NCBI RefSeq assembly: GCF_001465835.2
Contig: NZ_CP013661.2
Location: 3,278,501-3,342,500 of the forward strand
Reading direction: 5' to 3'
Origin: Planococcus kocurii
GTDB lineage: Bacteria > Bacillota > Bacilli > Bacillales_A > Planococcaceae
Length of the DNA stretch: 64,000 bases
How positions within the stretch are numbered: the stretch's first letter is position 1; each line of letters starts with the position of its first letter. Shown piece by piece: positions 27,132-36,329 of the stretch. The position numbers and the translations under genes are program-made. The notes beneath the pieces are model-generated. The model worked only from the letters and a program-made list of their open reading frames with translations, was not told the DNA's origin and ran no database searches.

Positions 27132-27779
27132 TTAGTTAATTTTTTTTAATTCTTGTAGTACATCTGAAGGTTCAACACGGTCTTTATAATCTGATTTTGT
27201 GTATTCATAAGCGATTGTACCATCTGTCTGAATGATGTAAGTTGCAGATACAGGAAGTGTCCAGGTATCGTCTCCGTTGTGTTTAGCTACATCTAGACCG
27301 ATAGCTTTATAAAGCTCAACCAGGTATTCTGGCAATTGGTAAACCAAATTAAATTGGTTTGCTACGTTATTGCCTTCATCGCTTACTACCAAGTACTCTA
27401 AATCGTGCTTTTCTTGAATAGACATGGACTGGTCTGGTGTTTGCGGGCTAATGGCAATTAGCTCAGCGCCTTGGTCGTGAATTTCTCCAATGATCTGCTG
27501 GTAAGCGCGTAGCTCCATGTTGCAATACGGACACCAATTCCCGCGATAAAACGTTAACACGACAGGACCTTTTTTTAGCTGCTCGTATAGTTCAACCGTT
27601 TCGCCTGCAGCATTAGGTAAGTTAAAGTTTGGTGCTTGTTCGCCTGTTCTTAATCCTTTTCCTTCGTTCGATGCTTCTAATTCTTCAATCGCATGTTGCA
27701 TTTTTACTTGAACTTCTTTTGGCTTGTTGGCTTTAAATTTTTCGATATATTCATTAATTTCTTGTGTCATCGTTGTCAT
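27132..27779 (-). CDS. AhpC/TSA-family peroxiredoxin-like protein
   Basis: 215 aa. A helical N-terminal extension (about 1-45) precedes a thioredoxin-fold domain with FYRGNWCPYCNMEL (Cys83, Cys86) and ISPQTPDQS. It resembles peroxiredoxin-like proteins that keep a CxxC pair in place of the lone peroxidatic Cys. Probably peroxide or organic hydroperoxide reduction using the neighbouring thioredoxin, 100 bp upstream on the same strand, as electron donor; this partnership is inferred from position. Confidence 0.85.
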   Translation of the reverse strand: MTTMTQEINEYIEKFKANKPKEVQVKMQHAIEELEASNEGKGLRTGEQAPNFNLPNAAGETVELYEQLKKGPVVLTFYRGNWCPYCNMELRAYQQIIGEIHDQGAELIAISPQTPDQSMSIQEKHDLEYLVVSDEGNNVANQFNLVYQLPEYLVELYKAIGLDVAKHNGDDTWTLPVSATYIIQTDGTIAYEYTKSDYKDRVEPSDVLQELKKIN

Positions 27780-27879
27780 AAATTACATCTTCCTTTCATT
27801 TAACTAGTTGGATTGCTAGGATGCACGCCGGTATAAGTGCATATCAACAGTGAATAGAATGATAGCAAAAATGTTCTTA

Positions 27880-28197
27880 TTAAGAAATGTGTTTTTGGGC
27901 GATTGAAAGAATTTCTTCTTTTGGCTGAAAGCCAACTGATTTCTCCATCAATTCTCCATCTTTAAAGAAAAGAAGTGTCGGAATGCTCATAACACCATAT
28001 TTTTGTGCTGTTTCTTGATTATTATCAACATCTAATTGAACGACGCTTATTCGGTTATGTTGGTCCTCATTAATTTCTTCTAATGCAGGAGCGATCATCT
28101 TACAGGGGGCACACCAAGCTGCGCCGAGTTCGGCAATGACAAACCCTTTTTCGGTTGCTTGAACAAATGTTGAATCCGTAACGTCTTTAATCGACAT
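27880..28197 (-). CDS. thioredoxin with CAPC active site
   Basis: 105-aa thioredoxin fold, complete. The active site is Cys29-Ala-Pro-Cys32 (AAWCAPCKMIAP) in place of the usual CGPC, which should shift redox potential. The cis-Pro loop MSIPTLLFFKDG is intact. GAGGAGAG ribosome site. It faces a CGNR regulator gene and is followed by a peroxiredoxin-like gene, suggesting a specialised oxidative-stress pair and not the housekeeping TrxA. Confidence 0.9.
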   Translation of the reverse strand: MSIKDVTDSTFVQATEKGFVIAELGAAWCAPCKMIAPALEEINEDQHNRISVVQLDVDNNQETAQKYGVMSIPTLLFFKDGELMEKSVGFQPKEEILSIAQKHIS

Positions 28198-28311
28198 AGT
28201 ATCTCTCCTCTTCTTATTTTATAACCATTTAATTAACTTCTTGTGGTTAGAATTAAACTTTACGGTATGATAGTATGTAAGTCAATCAATCAGTTTTAAG
28301 GAGTGTTCCGA

Positions 28312-28872
28312 ATGGAGAACAATATGGAAACAAAATATTCTTTCGTAAGTCAGTATCTTTTCATTAATTTTTTAAATACGATTAATATCAAAAAAATTAC
28401 AGCGATAGACTTTCTTGAAGAAAAAAGAGGCATAGATGACTGGCTAGCATTTTTGGAAAGTCAGGAAGTACTAAATCTGCAGCAAGTAGAAAAACTTAAA
28501 AGCTCGCCAGTTGAAGCTAAAGAGCTGAAAGTTTTTCGCGATCAGTGGAGAAATTATTTCTCCACTGATCAAAGAGACAAAAGTTCTTTGAACTCTTTGG
28601 TAGCACATACAACAAAAGTTCCTTTGTATTTCAACAAAGCATGTGAGCCTATTCCGAGTAAAGGCGGAACAGAAGGATTGTTAGCGCTCTTGTCGTATGA
28701 CATGCTGCTGGCATTACAAAGCGGAGTTTTCGAAAAAATAAAGAAATGCGAGAGTTCGCTTTGCTATGCTTTTTTTGTAGACATAAGTGGAAAACGTAAA
28801 TGGTGTTCGATGGAAATTTGTGGGAATCGAGAAAAAGCAAGGAGACATTACTCGAAAAAAATCAAAGAATGA
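28312..28872 (+). CDS. CGNR zinc-finger (ABATE-domain) regulator
   Basis: The N-terminal stress-sensing ABATE-like domain (about 1-130) is followed by the CGNR zinc finger KCESSLCYAFFVD...KWCSMEICGNREKARRHY, a presumed DNA-binding unit. ATG at 28312 is eight nt after AAGGAG. Diverges from the thioredoxin gene and may control it. 186 aa, normal length. Confidence 0.85.
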   Translation: MENNMETKYSFVSQYLFINFLNTINIKKITAIDFLEEKRGIDDWLAFLESQEVLNLQQVEKLKSSPVEAKELKVFRDQWRNYFSTDQRDKSSLNSLVAHTTKVPLYFNKACEPIPSKGGTEGLLALLSYDMLLALQSGVFEKIKKCESSLCYAFFVDISGKRKWCSMEICGNREKARRHYSKKIKE

Positions 28873-28907
28873 TTTTCATAGACTGCGTCATAAGTTTCTA
28901 AAATAAG

Positions 28908-28947
28908 ATTGGTAGAGAAAAGGTTTGATTTTTCTCTACCAATTTTT
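28908..28947 (+). terminator. terminator after the CGNR gene
   Basis: ATTGGTAGAGAAAA pairs with TTTTTCTCTACCAAT, then T-run. Confidence 0.85.
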
Positions 28948-29078
28948 GCGTTCTATGCAGTTTGAAATGAAAGAGACAAAGAGCAAATAGCTTCCTTCAT
29001 TCATTTTTTCTGACGACTATGCTTAACACTCTATACTTTCACTACATTGAAAATATAGACATACACAAGCTTTTCCTA

Positions 29079-29107
29079 TTTACAATCCTACTCAAAAAGT
29101 ATAAGAT
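29079..29107 (+). promoter_or_regulatory. promoter of the manganese transporter operon
   Basis: TTTACA and TAAGAT with 17-bp spacing, 66 bp before the ATPase start; an operator-like palindrome follows the -10. Confidence 0.45.
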
Positions 29108-29117
29108 AAAGAAAAAG

Positions 29118-29131
29118 TTTCCTGTAGGAAA
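29118..29131. promoter_or_regulatory. MntR/DtxR-type operator candidate
   Basis: TTTCCT-GT-AGGAAA, perfect six-bp arms, about 10 bp after the predicted -10. It resembles MntR boxes of bacilli (TTTGCCTTAAGGAAA type) in size and end sequence. Confidence 0.55.
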
Positions 29132-29172
29132 AATATTTCACAACGGAAAATAAATGGCGGAGGGGAAGTAAA

Positions 29173-29913
29173 ATGGTTCCTGCAATTAAAGTGCAAAATA
29201 TCCAGGTCTCTTATTTTGGCAGACCAGCAATTGATGCAATTGATTTGACGCTTGAACAAGGAAAAGTCTTAGGAATTATTGGTCCTAACGGCGCGGGTAA
29301 ATCAACGCTATTAAAAGCATTATTAAATCTTGTCTCCATTGATCAAGGTAGTATTGAAATATTTGGAGAGACATTAAAGGAAAATCGCAAGCGAATCGCA
29401 TATGTACCTCAAAGAAATCAGTATGACTGGGATTTTCCAATTCATGTTCTTGATACTGTGTTGATTGGCACTTATCCGAATTTGGGCATATTCAAGCGTC
29501 CAAAGAAAAAAGACAAAGAATGGGCTTATGAATGCCTGAAAAAAGTGGGGATGGAAGAGTTTTCTAATCGTCAAATAGGCGAATTATCCGGTGGGCAGCA
29601 ACAGCGTGTCTTTCTTGCCAGAGCACTTGCGCAAAAAGCAGACATTTTCTTTTTAGACGAGCCATTTGTCGGAATTGATGTCTCTAGTGAAGAAATGATC
29701 GTTAAACTCTTGAAAGACTTACGCGATCAAGGCAAAACAGTAGTAGTCGTTCACCACGATTTAAGTAAGGCAAATGAATACTTTGATGAGTTATTGTTAT
29801 TGAACAAACAAGTCATTCAATTTGGTAACCCACAGCAAGTATTGCGTCCAGAAGTTATGCGCAAAGCGTATGAAAGTGAATTATCTTTTCTATTTGAAGT
29901 TGGGGTGAACTAA
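29173..29913 (+). CDS. mntB: manganese/zinc ABC transporter ATP-binding protein
   Basis: Complete ABC ATPase: Walker A GPNGAGKST, signature LSGGQQQRVFLARAL, Walker B IFFLDEPF and switch His in VVHHDLSKA. Belongs to the metal (MntB/ZnuC) group by context. First gene of a three-gene operon; the stop is two bp before the permease start. Confidence 0.92.
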   Translation: MVPAIKVQNIQVSYFGRPAIDAIDLTLEQGKVLGIIGPNGAGKSTLLKALLNLVSIDQGSIEIFGETLKENRKRIAYVPQRNQYDWDFPIHVLDTVLIGTYPNLGIFKRPKKKDKEWAYECLKKVGMEEFSNRQIGELSGGQQQRVFLARALAQKADIFFLDEPFVGIDVSSEEMIVKLLKDLRDQGKTVVVVHHDLSKANEYFDELLLLNKQVIQFGNPQQVLRPEVMRKAYESELSFLFEVGVN

Positions 29914-29915
29914 TT

Positions 29916-30773
29916 ATGGCTTTTATTGAAGGACTGATTGAATATGACTTTTTGCAAAAAGCATTGCTTACATCGATTATGGTCGGTGTCATTTGCGGAG
30001 TCATCGGTTGTTTTATCATCTTAAGAGGAATGGCGCTTATGGGAGATGCTATTTCACATGCTGTTTTACCGGGAGTGGCAATCTCTTACGCACTTGGCAT
30101 CAGCTTTTTCTTCGGTGCTGTGTTTACAGGCGTATTAACAGCGATTGGTATCGGTTTTGTTAGTCAAAATAGCCGAATCAAACAAGATACGTCAATCGGC
30201 ATAGTATTTTCTGCAGCATTTGCACTAGGTGTTATTCTCATAACGGTGCTTGAAAGCAGTACAGATTTGTACCATATCTTATTTGGTAACGTATTGGCTG
30301 TACGGCCTTCAGATATGTGGATTACGTTAGGTACAGGGTTGGTTGTACTGGTTTCTGTTTTTGTTTTTTACAAAGAACTTCTTGTTACGTCTTTTGACGA
30401 AACAATGGCACAAGTATACGGACTACCAGTGAGACTGATTCATTACTTTTTAATGACCTTACTGACGATGGTTACAGTTGCTTCACTTCAGACCGTGGGT
30501 ATTATCCTTGTAGTTGCCATGCTGATTACACCTGCAGCAACAGCTTATCTCCTGACCGATCGTTTATCGACAATGATTTTCTTATCGGCTTCAATAGGAG
30601 CAAGTGCAGCTGTAATTGGTTTGTATTTCAGTTTTACTTACAATTTGGCCTCAGGTGCAACGATAGTGCTTGCCGCGACAGCTCTTTTCATCGTAGCTTT
30701 TCTTTTTTCACCAAAACAAGGAATTTTATGGCGGAAAATAAGCATAATGAAAAAAAGACAACTAGCTAATTGA
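29916..30773 (+). CDS. mntC: manganese/zinc ABC transporter permease
   Basis: 285-aa ABC-3 family permease with about eight membrane helices; GDAISHAVLPGVAISYALG is the family signature. GGGGTG ribosome site lies inside the end of the ATPase gene. Forms the channel for the lipoprotein encoded next. Confidence 0.92.
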   Translation: MAFIEGLIEYDFLQKALLTSIMVGVICGVIGCFIILRGMALMGDAISHAVLPGVAISYALGISFFFGAVFTGVLTAIGIGFVSQNSRIKQDTSIGIVFSAAFALGVILITVLESSTDLYHILFGNVLAVRPSDMWITLGTGLVVLVSVFVFYKELLVTSFDETMAQVYGLPVRLIHYFLMTLLTMVTVASLQTVGIILVVAMLITPAATAYLLTDRLSTMIFLSASIGASAAVIGLYFSFTYNLASGATIVLAATALFIVAFLFSPKQGILWRKISIMKKRQLAN

Positions 30774-30799
30774 ACTTGTAAAGAAAAAGGAGAATGTTT

Positions 30800-31738
30800 A
30801 TGCGTAAAAGTACTAAGTTTTTTATGATAAGTATCGTTTTGCTGTTTATTTTAGCTGGATGTTCAAACAATGACAACAGTGATGAAAAAACCAGTCATGA
30901 TAAGTTACAGGTCGTAACGACGTACTCCATCCTTTACGACATTGTTAAAAATGTAGGCGGTGACAAAATCGAATTACACAGCTTAGCACCGATTGGCTCT
31001 AACCCTCATGAATACGAAACGTTGCCATTAGATGCGCAAAAAGCAACAGATGCTGATGTGGTTTTCTACAACGGCTTAAATTTAGAAGCTGGCAATTCAT
31101 GGTTCGAAAAATTAATGGATACCGCTGGTAAAAGTGGCGAATCAGCACCTGTTTATAAGATGAGTAAAGGTGTTGAACCTATGTTTTTAACAACTGAAGG
31201 AAAAGAAGGGGAAGAAGATCCTCACGCATGGTTAGACCTGCAAAATGGGATTAAATATGCAGAAAATGCAAGAGATGCATTGATTGAAGTAGATCCAGAG
31301 AACGCAGAAGAATACAAAAAAAACGCAGAAGAATACACTAGTCAATTGGAAGTACTTCACCAGGAAGCTCTTGATCAATACAGCAAAATTCCAAAAGAAA
31401 AACGCGTTTTTGTAACAAGTGAAGGAGCGTTTAAATATTTTAGTAAAGCCTATGATTTCCAAGCAGAATATATTTGGGAGATCAATCAAGAAAACCAAGG
31501 GACACCGTCACAAATTACACAAGTTGTAGACAAAATAAATGATCAACAAATTCAAGGATTGTTTTTAGAAACAAGTATTGATGCCCGCAGCATGGAAACA
31601 GTTGCAAGAGAAACCGGTATGGACATTAAAGGAAAAGTCTTTACGGATTCAATTGGTAAGCCAGGAGAAGATGGCGATACGTATATCAAAATGATGCAGT
31701 GGAATATTGATACAATTTTATCAGGATTGATCGACTGA
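30800..31738 (+). CDS. mntA: manganese-binding lipoprotein of the ABC transporter
   Basis: Lipobox ILAGC (Cys21) and cluster A-I metal-binding fold. Ligand positions known from PsaA/MntA are present: His in NPHEYE, His in EDPHAWLD, Glu in VTSEGAFKYF and Asp in VFTDSIG. The Glu/Asp pair fits Mn better than Zn, whose binders have a His-rich loop that is missing here. ATG at 30800 is seven nt after AAAGGAG. Operon end marked by a terminator. Confidence 0.92.
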   Translation: MRKSTKFFMISIVLLFILAGCSNNDNSDEKTSHDKLQVVTTYSILYDIVKNVGGDKIELHSLAPIGSNPHEYETLPLDAQKATDADVVFYNGLNLEAGNSWFEKLMDTAGKSGESAPVYKMSKGVEPMFLTTEGKEGEEDPHAWLDLQNGIKYAENARDALIEVDPENAEEYKKNAEEYTSQLEVLHQEALDQYSKIPKEKRVFVTSEGAFKYFSKAYDFQAEYIWEINQENQGTPSQITQVVDKINDQQIQGLFLETSIDARSMETVARETGMDIKGKVFTDSIGKPGEDGDTYIKMMQWNIDTILSGLID

Positions 31739-31764
31739 TTTGTGAGAAGCGATTTACAAGTATC

Positions 31765-31794
31765 CAAAAAGCCGACAAACGTCGGCTTTTTTTA
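31765..31794 (+). terminator. terminator of the manganese operon
   Basis: AAAAGCCGAC-AAAC-GTCGGCTTTTTTT, compact textbook hairpin. Confidence 0.92.
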
Positions 31795-32033
31795 AGAAGG
31801 TAACACATGGTTAATAGCATGGAAATATGGAGGTATTTCGTCAAGATAGCGATAACAAGTGAACCGTAAAAATCTTGCGGTTCATAAGAAACCTAAGCTT
31901 ACAACTACATTTTTTATAAATAGTGAGCAGCTCGTGTTATACTAAAGAACTTAAGGCAGCTAAGCTTTTTGCTCGTAATTGAACGGATGCCAAAAAGCCT
32001 CCGCTTACCGATAGAATATGGAGGTGTAACAAA

Positions 32034-32249
32034 ATGAACAAACGATGGACCTTTAAAGAAATTAAAGCATTTGTCGAGAAAAATTCGGACAGTAAATTAC
32101 TGTCGACTGAATACCACGGATTTTCTCAAAAGCTACTGTTCAAATGCGCATGTGGCAATAACTTTGAAAAAACATTTACGAAATTCAATACAAAAAACCA
32201 ACGTAAATGTGACGTGTGCCAACCACCAAAAGCGCCACGTGGCGAATAA
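32034..32249 (+). CDS. small zinc-ribbon protein
   Basis: 71-aa basic protein with one zinc ribbon: CACGNNFEKTF and, after 17 residues, KCDVC. The layout recalls treble-clef/DUF723-like DNA-binding modules found in nuclease accessory proteins. GGAGGT precedes the ATG. Function unknown; possibly nucleic-acid binding. Confidence 0.65.
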   Translation: MNKRWTFKEIKAFVEKNSDSKLLSTEYHGFSQKLLFKCACGNNFEKTFTKFNTKNQRKCDVCQPPKAPRGE

Positions 32250-32256
32250 TGAATTA

Positions 32257-32293
32257 AAAACACTGATTTCTTTAAACAGAAATCAGTGTTTTT
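32257..32293 (+). terminator. terminator after the zinc-ribbon gene
   Basis: AAAAACACTGATTTCT with AGAAATCAGTGTTTTT. It also overlaps the 3' end of the broken membrane gene on the other strand. Confidence 0.85.
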
Positions 32294-32995
32294 TAATAGA
32301 GAATTTAGTTGTTCCGAACGTGAATTTGATACTGTGTGTTGGTAAGTGTAAGATAATGACAATCGTAAAAATACTGAAAAGTTGTGATGAATCTGAGACA
32401 ATCGAATAAAATAACAGCAGGATTATCGCTCTGACTAAAAGAGAATGCATTGTAAGGTAGGTTTTGTATAAACCACCGAGCATGACATGTTTTTCTCCAT
32501 CAGCGGAAATTTTTAGTGATTTTTTAGTGTAATTTTTGTCGTTAATTGAGGGAGGTTGACGCTCTGAATACATTTTCTGTGTAAGACCAGGGAGTATGAA
32601 AGACAGTGAAGCGCTCGTAAACACTAAAGCGATACCTGTCACAAGCATCTAAAAAGCTTGAGCAGTTATAGCAGTTGCACTTAAAGATGCTAAACCGATC
32701 AACGTGGCAAGCTTAGAACAAAGACGGGCATCTAAATACTGTCTGTACACACGTCCTTACGCAGCATCTTCTTCATCTCCAGTAAAATTTTGATTGGTAA
32801 GAGACAAAATGCTGAAATAACGATATAGTGAAACAAAGTCAGTAGTGCTGCGAGTGTTAGAAGAATGGTATTGCCAATAAATGCATAGCCAGACAAATCA
32901 ATACGAAAATCGGCTTCCAGCAAAACTGGCATTCCGAAAAATCCAACTAATGCGCCAATAATCAATTGACCACTTGTTTTAAACAGTTTCCTCAT
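32283..32995 (-). pseudogene. broken DUF3169-like membrane protein
   Basis: The intact start (MRKLFKTSGQLIIGALVGFFG) reads 87 codons and then leaves frame near 32750. The continuation (YLDARLCSKLATLIGL) lies in another frame, meets an amber stop at 32649-32651, and resumes as MLVTGIALVFTSASLSF to 32283. Together these give one protein with several membrane helices that resembles DUF3169 proteins encoded beside small XRE regulators. Two independent lesions make sequencing error an unlikely explanation. It starts within the stop of the XRE gene (ATGA). Confidence 0.65.
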
Positions 32996-33198
32996 GCTAA
33001 TTCCTCCTCATCGAACTGAAAGATTTCTTGAACCGGTTTATCAAAAATACGCGCAATTTTCGTTGCAACGAGCCATGAAGGCATAAATTCTTCGCCTTCG
33101 ATCAAACTGACGGTTTGGCGCGAAGTCTTTGTGCATTTTGCCAATTCTGTTTGGTTTATCCCTAAATTCGTGCTTAACTCTTTTAATCTTGTTTTCAT
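32992..33198 (-). CDS. small XRE-family HTH regulator
   Basis: 68 aa, a single HTH_3 domain: RLKELSTNLGINQTELAKCTKTSRQTVSLIEGEEF. The family usually sits in front of a membrane protein of DUF2178/DUF3169 type, and here that partner is a pseudogene. GAGGTG ribosome site. The regulator itself is intact. Confidence 0.85.
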   Translation of the reverse strand: MKTRLKELSTNLGINQTELAKCTKTSRQTVSLIEGEEFMPSWLVATKIARIFDKPVQEIFQFDEEELA

Positions 33199-33518
33199 GT
33201 CTACACCTCTTTAAAGCTAAAGTGCAAACGATATGTTTCAGAAATGACAAGTATGTTAGTCAGAAAGAATAACGAGTCTTTGAAATTTTTTTGGTAAGAA
33301 TGATTAAAGGAAAACAAAGAAATTCTATATCACCTATCTTCTTGAAATAAGGTACAATCAAATTAGCCTAGGACGTGAAAGGATTTTCTGGTTCTCTCGA
33401 GTTAAATCCAATTCCAAATAAGACATTTTGCATGTTCTATTAGATGGCACTAAATCTTATTTTAGCAGCTTAAACTGGTTGACTAGCTATCCATTAAAAT
33501 AGTAGAGATGAGAGATGT
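33199..33518. other. divergent intergenic region
   Basis: 320 bp with no ORF carrying a ribosome site, between the XRE regulator and the peptidase gene. No distinct promoter or repeat was recognised. Confidence 0.4.
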
Positions 33519-34904
33519 ATGATGAAGTTAAAAGGATGGGGTATAGCCTTACTTATAGGCATCGTAATTATTGGGGGAATCATGGCCATTGCTCTTCGTG
33601 AAGATGACAATATGGTGATAACTGAGCCTTATGAGGATACTACTAATGCAGTTTATAACTTAAAAGTGAAGTTGAGTCCTAAAGACGACTTTCACATTGA
33701 GGCTTCAATTGATGTTACAAATGATTCGGCTGAATCGTGGTCAGATATCGGCTTTTATTTAATACCCAATGCGATGAATTCTGATGAAACAAACGTTTAT
33801 GAAGGTGACGAAGCGGTTATTGCGATTTCTTCGGTTGTGGTTAATGGTAAAGAAGCTGCGTATACACTTGATAACAACGAGTTAATGGTCGAGCTAGAAA
33901 AAGCTTTAGATACGGACGATTTAGTAAACGTAACAGTCGACTATTCGATGACTTTACCTAAAGGCGGTATGCGCTTGTCTCAAGTAGACGATAATTTTTA
34001 CTTAGCGCATTGGTATCCGATGCTCGGGCAGTACCAAGATGGTTGGAACATCGAAGATTACAATTCAAACGGCGAATCTTACAACACGGATTATGGCGAC
34101 TTTACAGTAAACTATGCTTTACCGAAGAACTATTTAGTTGCAACTTCCGCAAATGATGGAGAAATCCAACCTACATCAAAAGGGACGGTAACAGGTGAAA
34201 ACATTAAAGATTTTTATATGGCTATTATGAATCCTGATGAATGGCAAGCAGAAACTGTACAAGCTAACGACACGACGCTTCGTGTATTTACACCGGCGTC
34301 ACAAAATATGCTAGAAGAAACTTCTTCACTTGCAGTTGACGCTTATGAATATTTTGAAGAAAAAATAGGCGATAATCCTTTTGATGAACTCGATATTATT
34401 GGAAACGATGGCTACATGGAATACCCAAACATTATTGAAGTGGCGGCAGATCAGCAATCTCAGGAGTCAGTTTTAGTGCATGAAATTGCGCATCAATGGT
34501 TTTATTACCTTGTTACCAATGATCCCTATTATGAATCCTGGTTAGATGAAGGCGTAACAGAATTTAGTAGCTCGTTATTCATCAGCGATCGTTACGATGA
34601 TGATGAATTTGGATTTTGGGGTGCCTCTTCAGCAGAGCAGTATTACCGGCCAGAAAAATATGTCAATTTACCACTCTCTAAGTTTGGTAATGAGACGTAT
34701 TATTCTACGATCTATGGCAAAGTTCCAATGGTGCTAAAAGAATATTTTGATGAGAACGGTGGAAGAGAAAGTGCACTTGAATTTCTATCGGCTTATTATG
34801 CGGAGTTTCAATTCAAACAAGTAAACACCCAACAATTTAAAACATTTTTTGAAGAATATTTTGAAGGTGATCAAAGTGAATTTTTAAATAATTGGTTGAA
34901 ATAA
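33519..34904 (+). CDS. membrane-anchored M1-like zinc metallopeptidase
   Basis: 461 aa. One N-terminal membrane helix (about 6-25) anchors an extracellular gluzincin. The M1 exopeptidase-like motif is GYMEYPNII, the zinc site HEIAHQW with the third ligand in ESWLDEGVTEF. The N-terminal beta domain is shorter than in full aminopeptidases. ATG ATG at 33519 has only a purine-rich leader. Probably trims peptides at the cell surface. Confidence 0.82.
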   Translation: MMKLKGWGIALLIGIVIIGGIMAIALREDDNMVITEPYEDTTNAVYNLKVKLSPKDDFHIEASIDVTNDSAESWSDIGFYLIPNAMNSDETNVYEGDEAVIAISSVVVNGKEAAYTLDNNELMVELEKALDTDDLVNVTVDYSMTLPKGGMRLSQVDDNFYLAHWYPMLGQYQDGWNIEDYNSNGESYNTDYGDFTVNYALPKNYLVATSANDGEIQPTSKGTVTGENIKDFYMAIMNPDEWQAETVQANDTTLRVFTPASQNMLEETSSLAVDAYEYFEEKIGDNPFDELDIIGNDGYMEYPNIIEVAADQQSQESVLVHEIAHQWFYYLVTNDPYYESWLDEGVTEFSSSLFISDRYDDDEFGFWGASSAEQYYRPEKYVNLPLSKFGNETYYSTIYGKVPMVLKEYFDENGGRESALEFLSAYYAEFQFKQVNTQQFKTFFEEYFEGDQSEFLNNWLK

Positions 34905-34918
34905 AATAGTTAAAGAAG

Positions 34919-34958
34919 AAATAGGAGCAGCTGGATTTACAGCAGCTCCTATTTTTCT
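34919..34958 (+). terminator. terminator after the peptidase gene
   Basis: AAATAGGAGCAGCTG pairs with CAGCAGCTCCTATTT, then T-run. Confidence 0.85.
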
Positions 34959-35090
34959 ATTTGTAGGTTTATATAACATAGCCATTGACTTTCGTTCGAA
35001 ATAGAATTATGATACAAAGTAGTTATAACAAAGTGCTTTTATTAAAATAGTTTGTTTGAAGTTATTTTGACAGAGAGTAGGATAAGTTAA

Positions 35091-36284
35091 ATGAAATTTG
35101 TACAGTTTTTAAAAACAAAAGGCGCAACCGGCGCTATTGTTATGGGGATATTTTACGCCATTGCGATGCTAGGCATCTTCCTGCCAGGCTATTCAGCCAT
35201 TCCTGCAAATATTGATAAGTTACCAATCGCCATTATTAATGACGACAATGGCGATTATGGTGTAGGAATTGCAGATCAGTTAACAGAAAACCTACCATTT
35301 AAAAAAATCGAAACCAATCTAACAAATCAACAGGCTTTAGAGGAGTTAGAACACAACAAAGTCGCGTTAGTTGTGCACATTCCAGAAAAATTTTCTGAAA
35401 ATCTCCAAACAGGAGAAATAACTTCAACGATTGACTTTACAATCAATGAAGCTGGCGCACAATCAGTTTCTTCTGCGATGAATTCAGTCGTAGCGGAAAT
35501 TAATAACCAATTGAGTACACAATTCTCACAGCAAACAGCTCAAACTGTGTTAATGAAAAGTAATGTCCCAGAAGATCAAGCTGCAGCGTTAGCTGAAAAG
35601 ATTGAAGCAGCTTATGCAGGAAACATCGTAGCAATCAACAAAGTGCCAGATGGTATGAATAATGGTATGCTGCCCATGTTCTTATCAATGGCGTGTTATG
35701 TAGGTGCAATGATAGGCGCCATGCAACTAGTTGGTGCATATAGAGAAAATCGAACAAAAGCAAGCAAGACACGATTATTCAGTTATGTTCAACTGACTGC
35801 TCTAATCATAGCCGTTCTTTCGACGGTAGTTGCTTTAGGAGTAACGTATTTGATCAATGGACCAAGTGGTAATTTGTTTTTTGAGCTCGCGGGTCAGCAA
35901 ATTTTAAACTATATGGTGTGTTTTAACTTTGCCGCAATCGTCATTTTCTTAATCGGTGAAGGAGGCATGATGCTAAACTTGCCAATTTTATTTTTTCAAA
36001 CATTATCAAACGGTGCAATTATGCCCCGCGAAATGATGTACTTGCCCTACGAATGGATGAGTTATATTTCGCCTATGTATTATTCGGTGCAAGCATATAC
36101 TGCGAATCTATACGGGCATATTAGCACGGCTCCATTTATATGGTCGATGGTGGCTGTTGGTGGAGTAGCTATGCTCATCAACATTTGTATCGTCGCATTT
36201 CTCCATAAGCCAGTTGAACTAGAAAACAATAATGCGGATAAGAAAACCAATAAACGGCTCAACCCATCTGAGGTTTCTGTGTAA
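35091..36284 (+). CDS. YhgE/Pip-like ABC-2-type membrane protein, short form
   Basis: 397 aa: one N-terminal helix, an extracytoplasmic domain starting LPIAIINDDNGDYGVGIADQL that matches the YhgE N-domain, then about five C-terminal helices. It lacks the long repeat region of the YhgE-like protein at 12.1 kb. Likely an exporter or envelope factor; the substrate is unknown. Followed at 45 bp by a PadR regulator, the same exporter-plus-own-regulator plan as the Rrf2 locus. Confidence 0.8.
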   Translation: MKFVQFLKTKGATGAIVMGIFYAIAMLGIFLPGYSAIPANIDKLPIAIINDDNGDYGVGIADQLTENLPFKKIETNLTNQQALEELEHNKVALVVHIPEKFSENLQTGEITSTIDFTINEAGAQSVSSAMNSVVAEINNQLSTQFSQQTAQTVLMKSNVPEDQAAALAEKIEAAYAGNIVAINKVPDGMNNGMLPMFLSMACYVGAMIGAMQLVGAYRENRTKASKTRLFSYVQLTALIIAVLSTVVALGVTYLINGPSGNLFFELAGQQILNYMVCFNFAAIVIFLIGEGGMMLNLPILFFQTLSNGAIMPREMMYLPYEWMSYISPMYYSVQAYTANLYGHISTAPFIWSMVAVGGVAMLINICIVAFLHKPVELENNNADKKTNKRLNPSEVSV

Positions 36285-36329
36285 TTTCTGGTACAATTGG
36301 AATACGATCTATCTTGAAGGAGTTTTAAC

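Noticed and set aside
32071-32409. 112-codon plus-strand ORF over the zinc-ribbon gene
   Set aside because: Shadow frame of the zinc-ribbon gene with no ribosome site.
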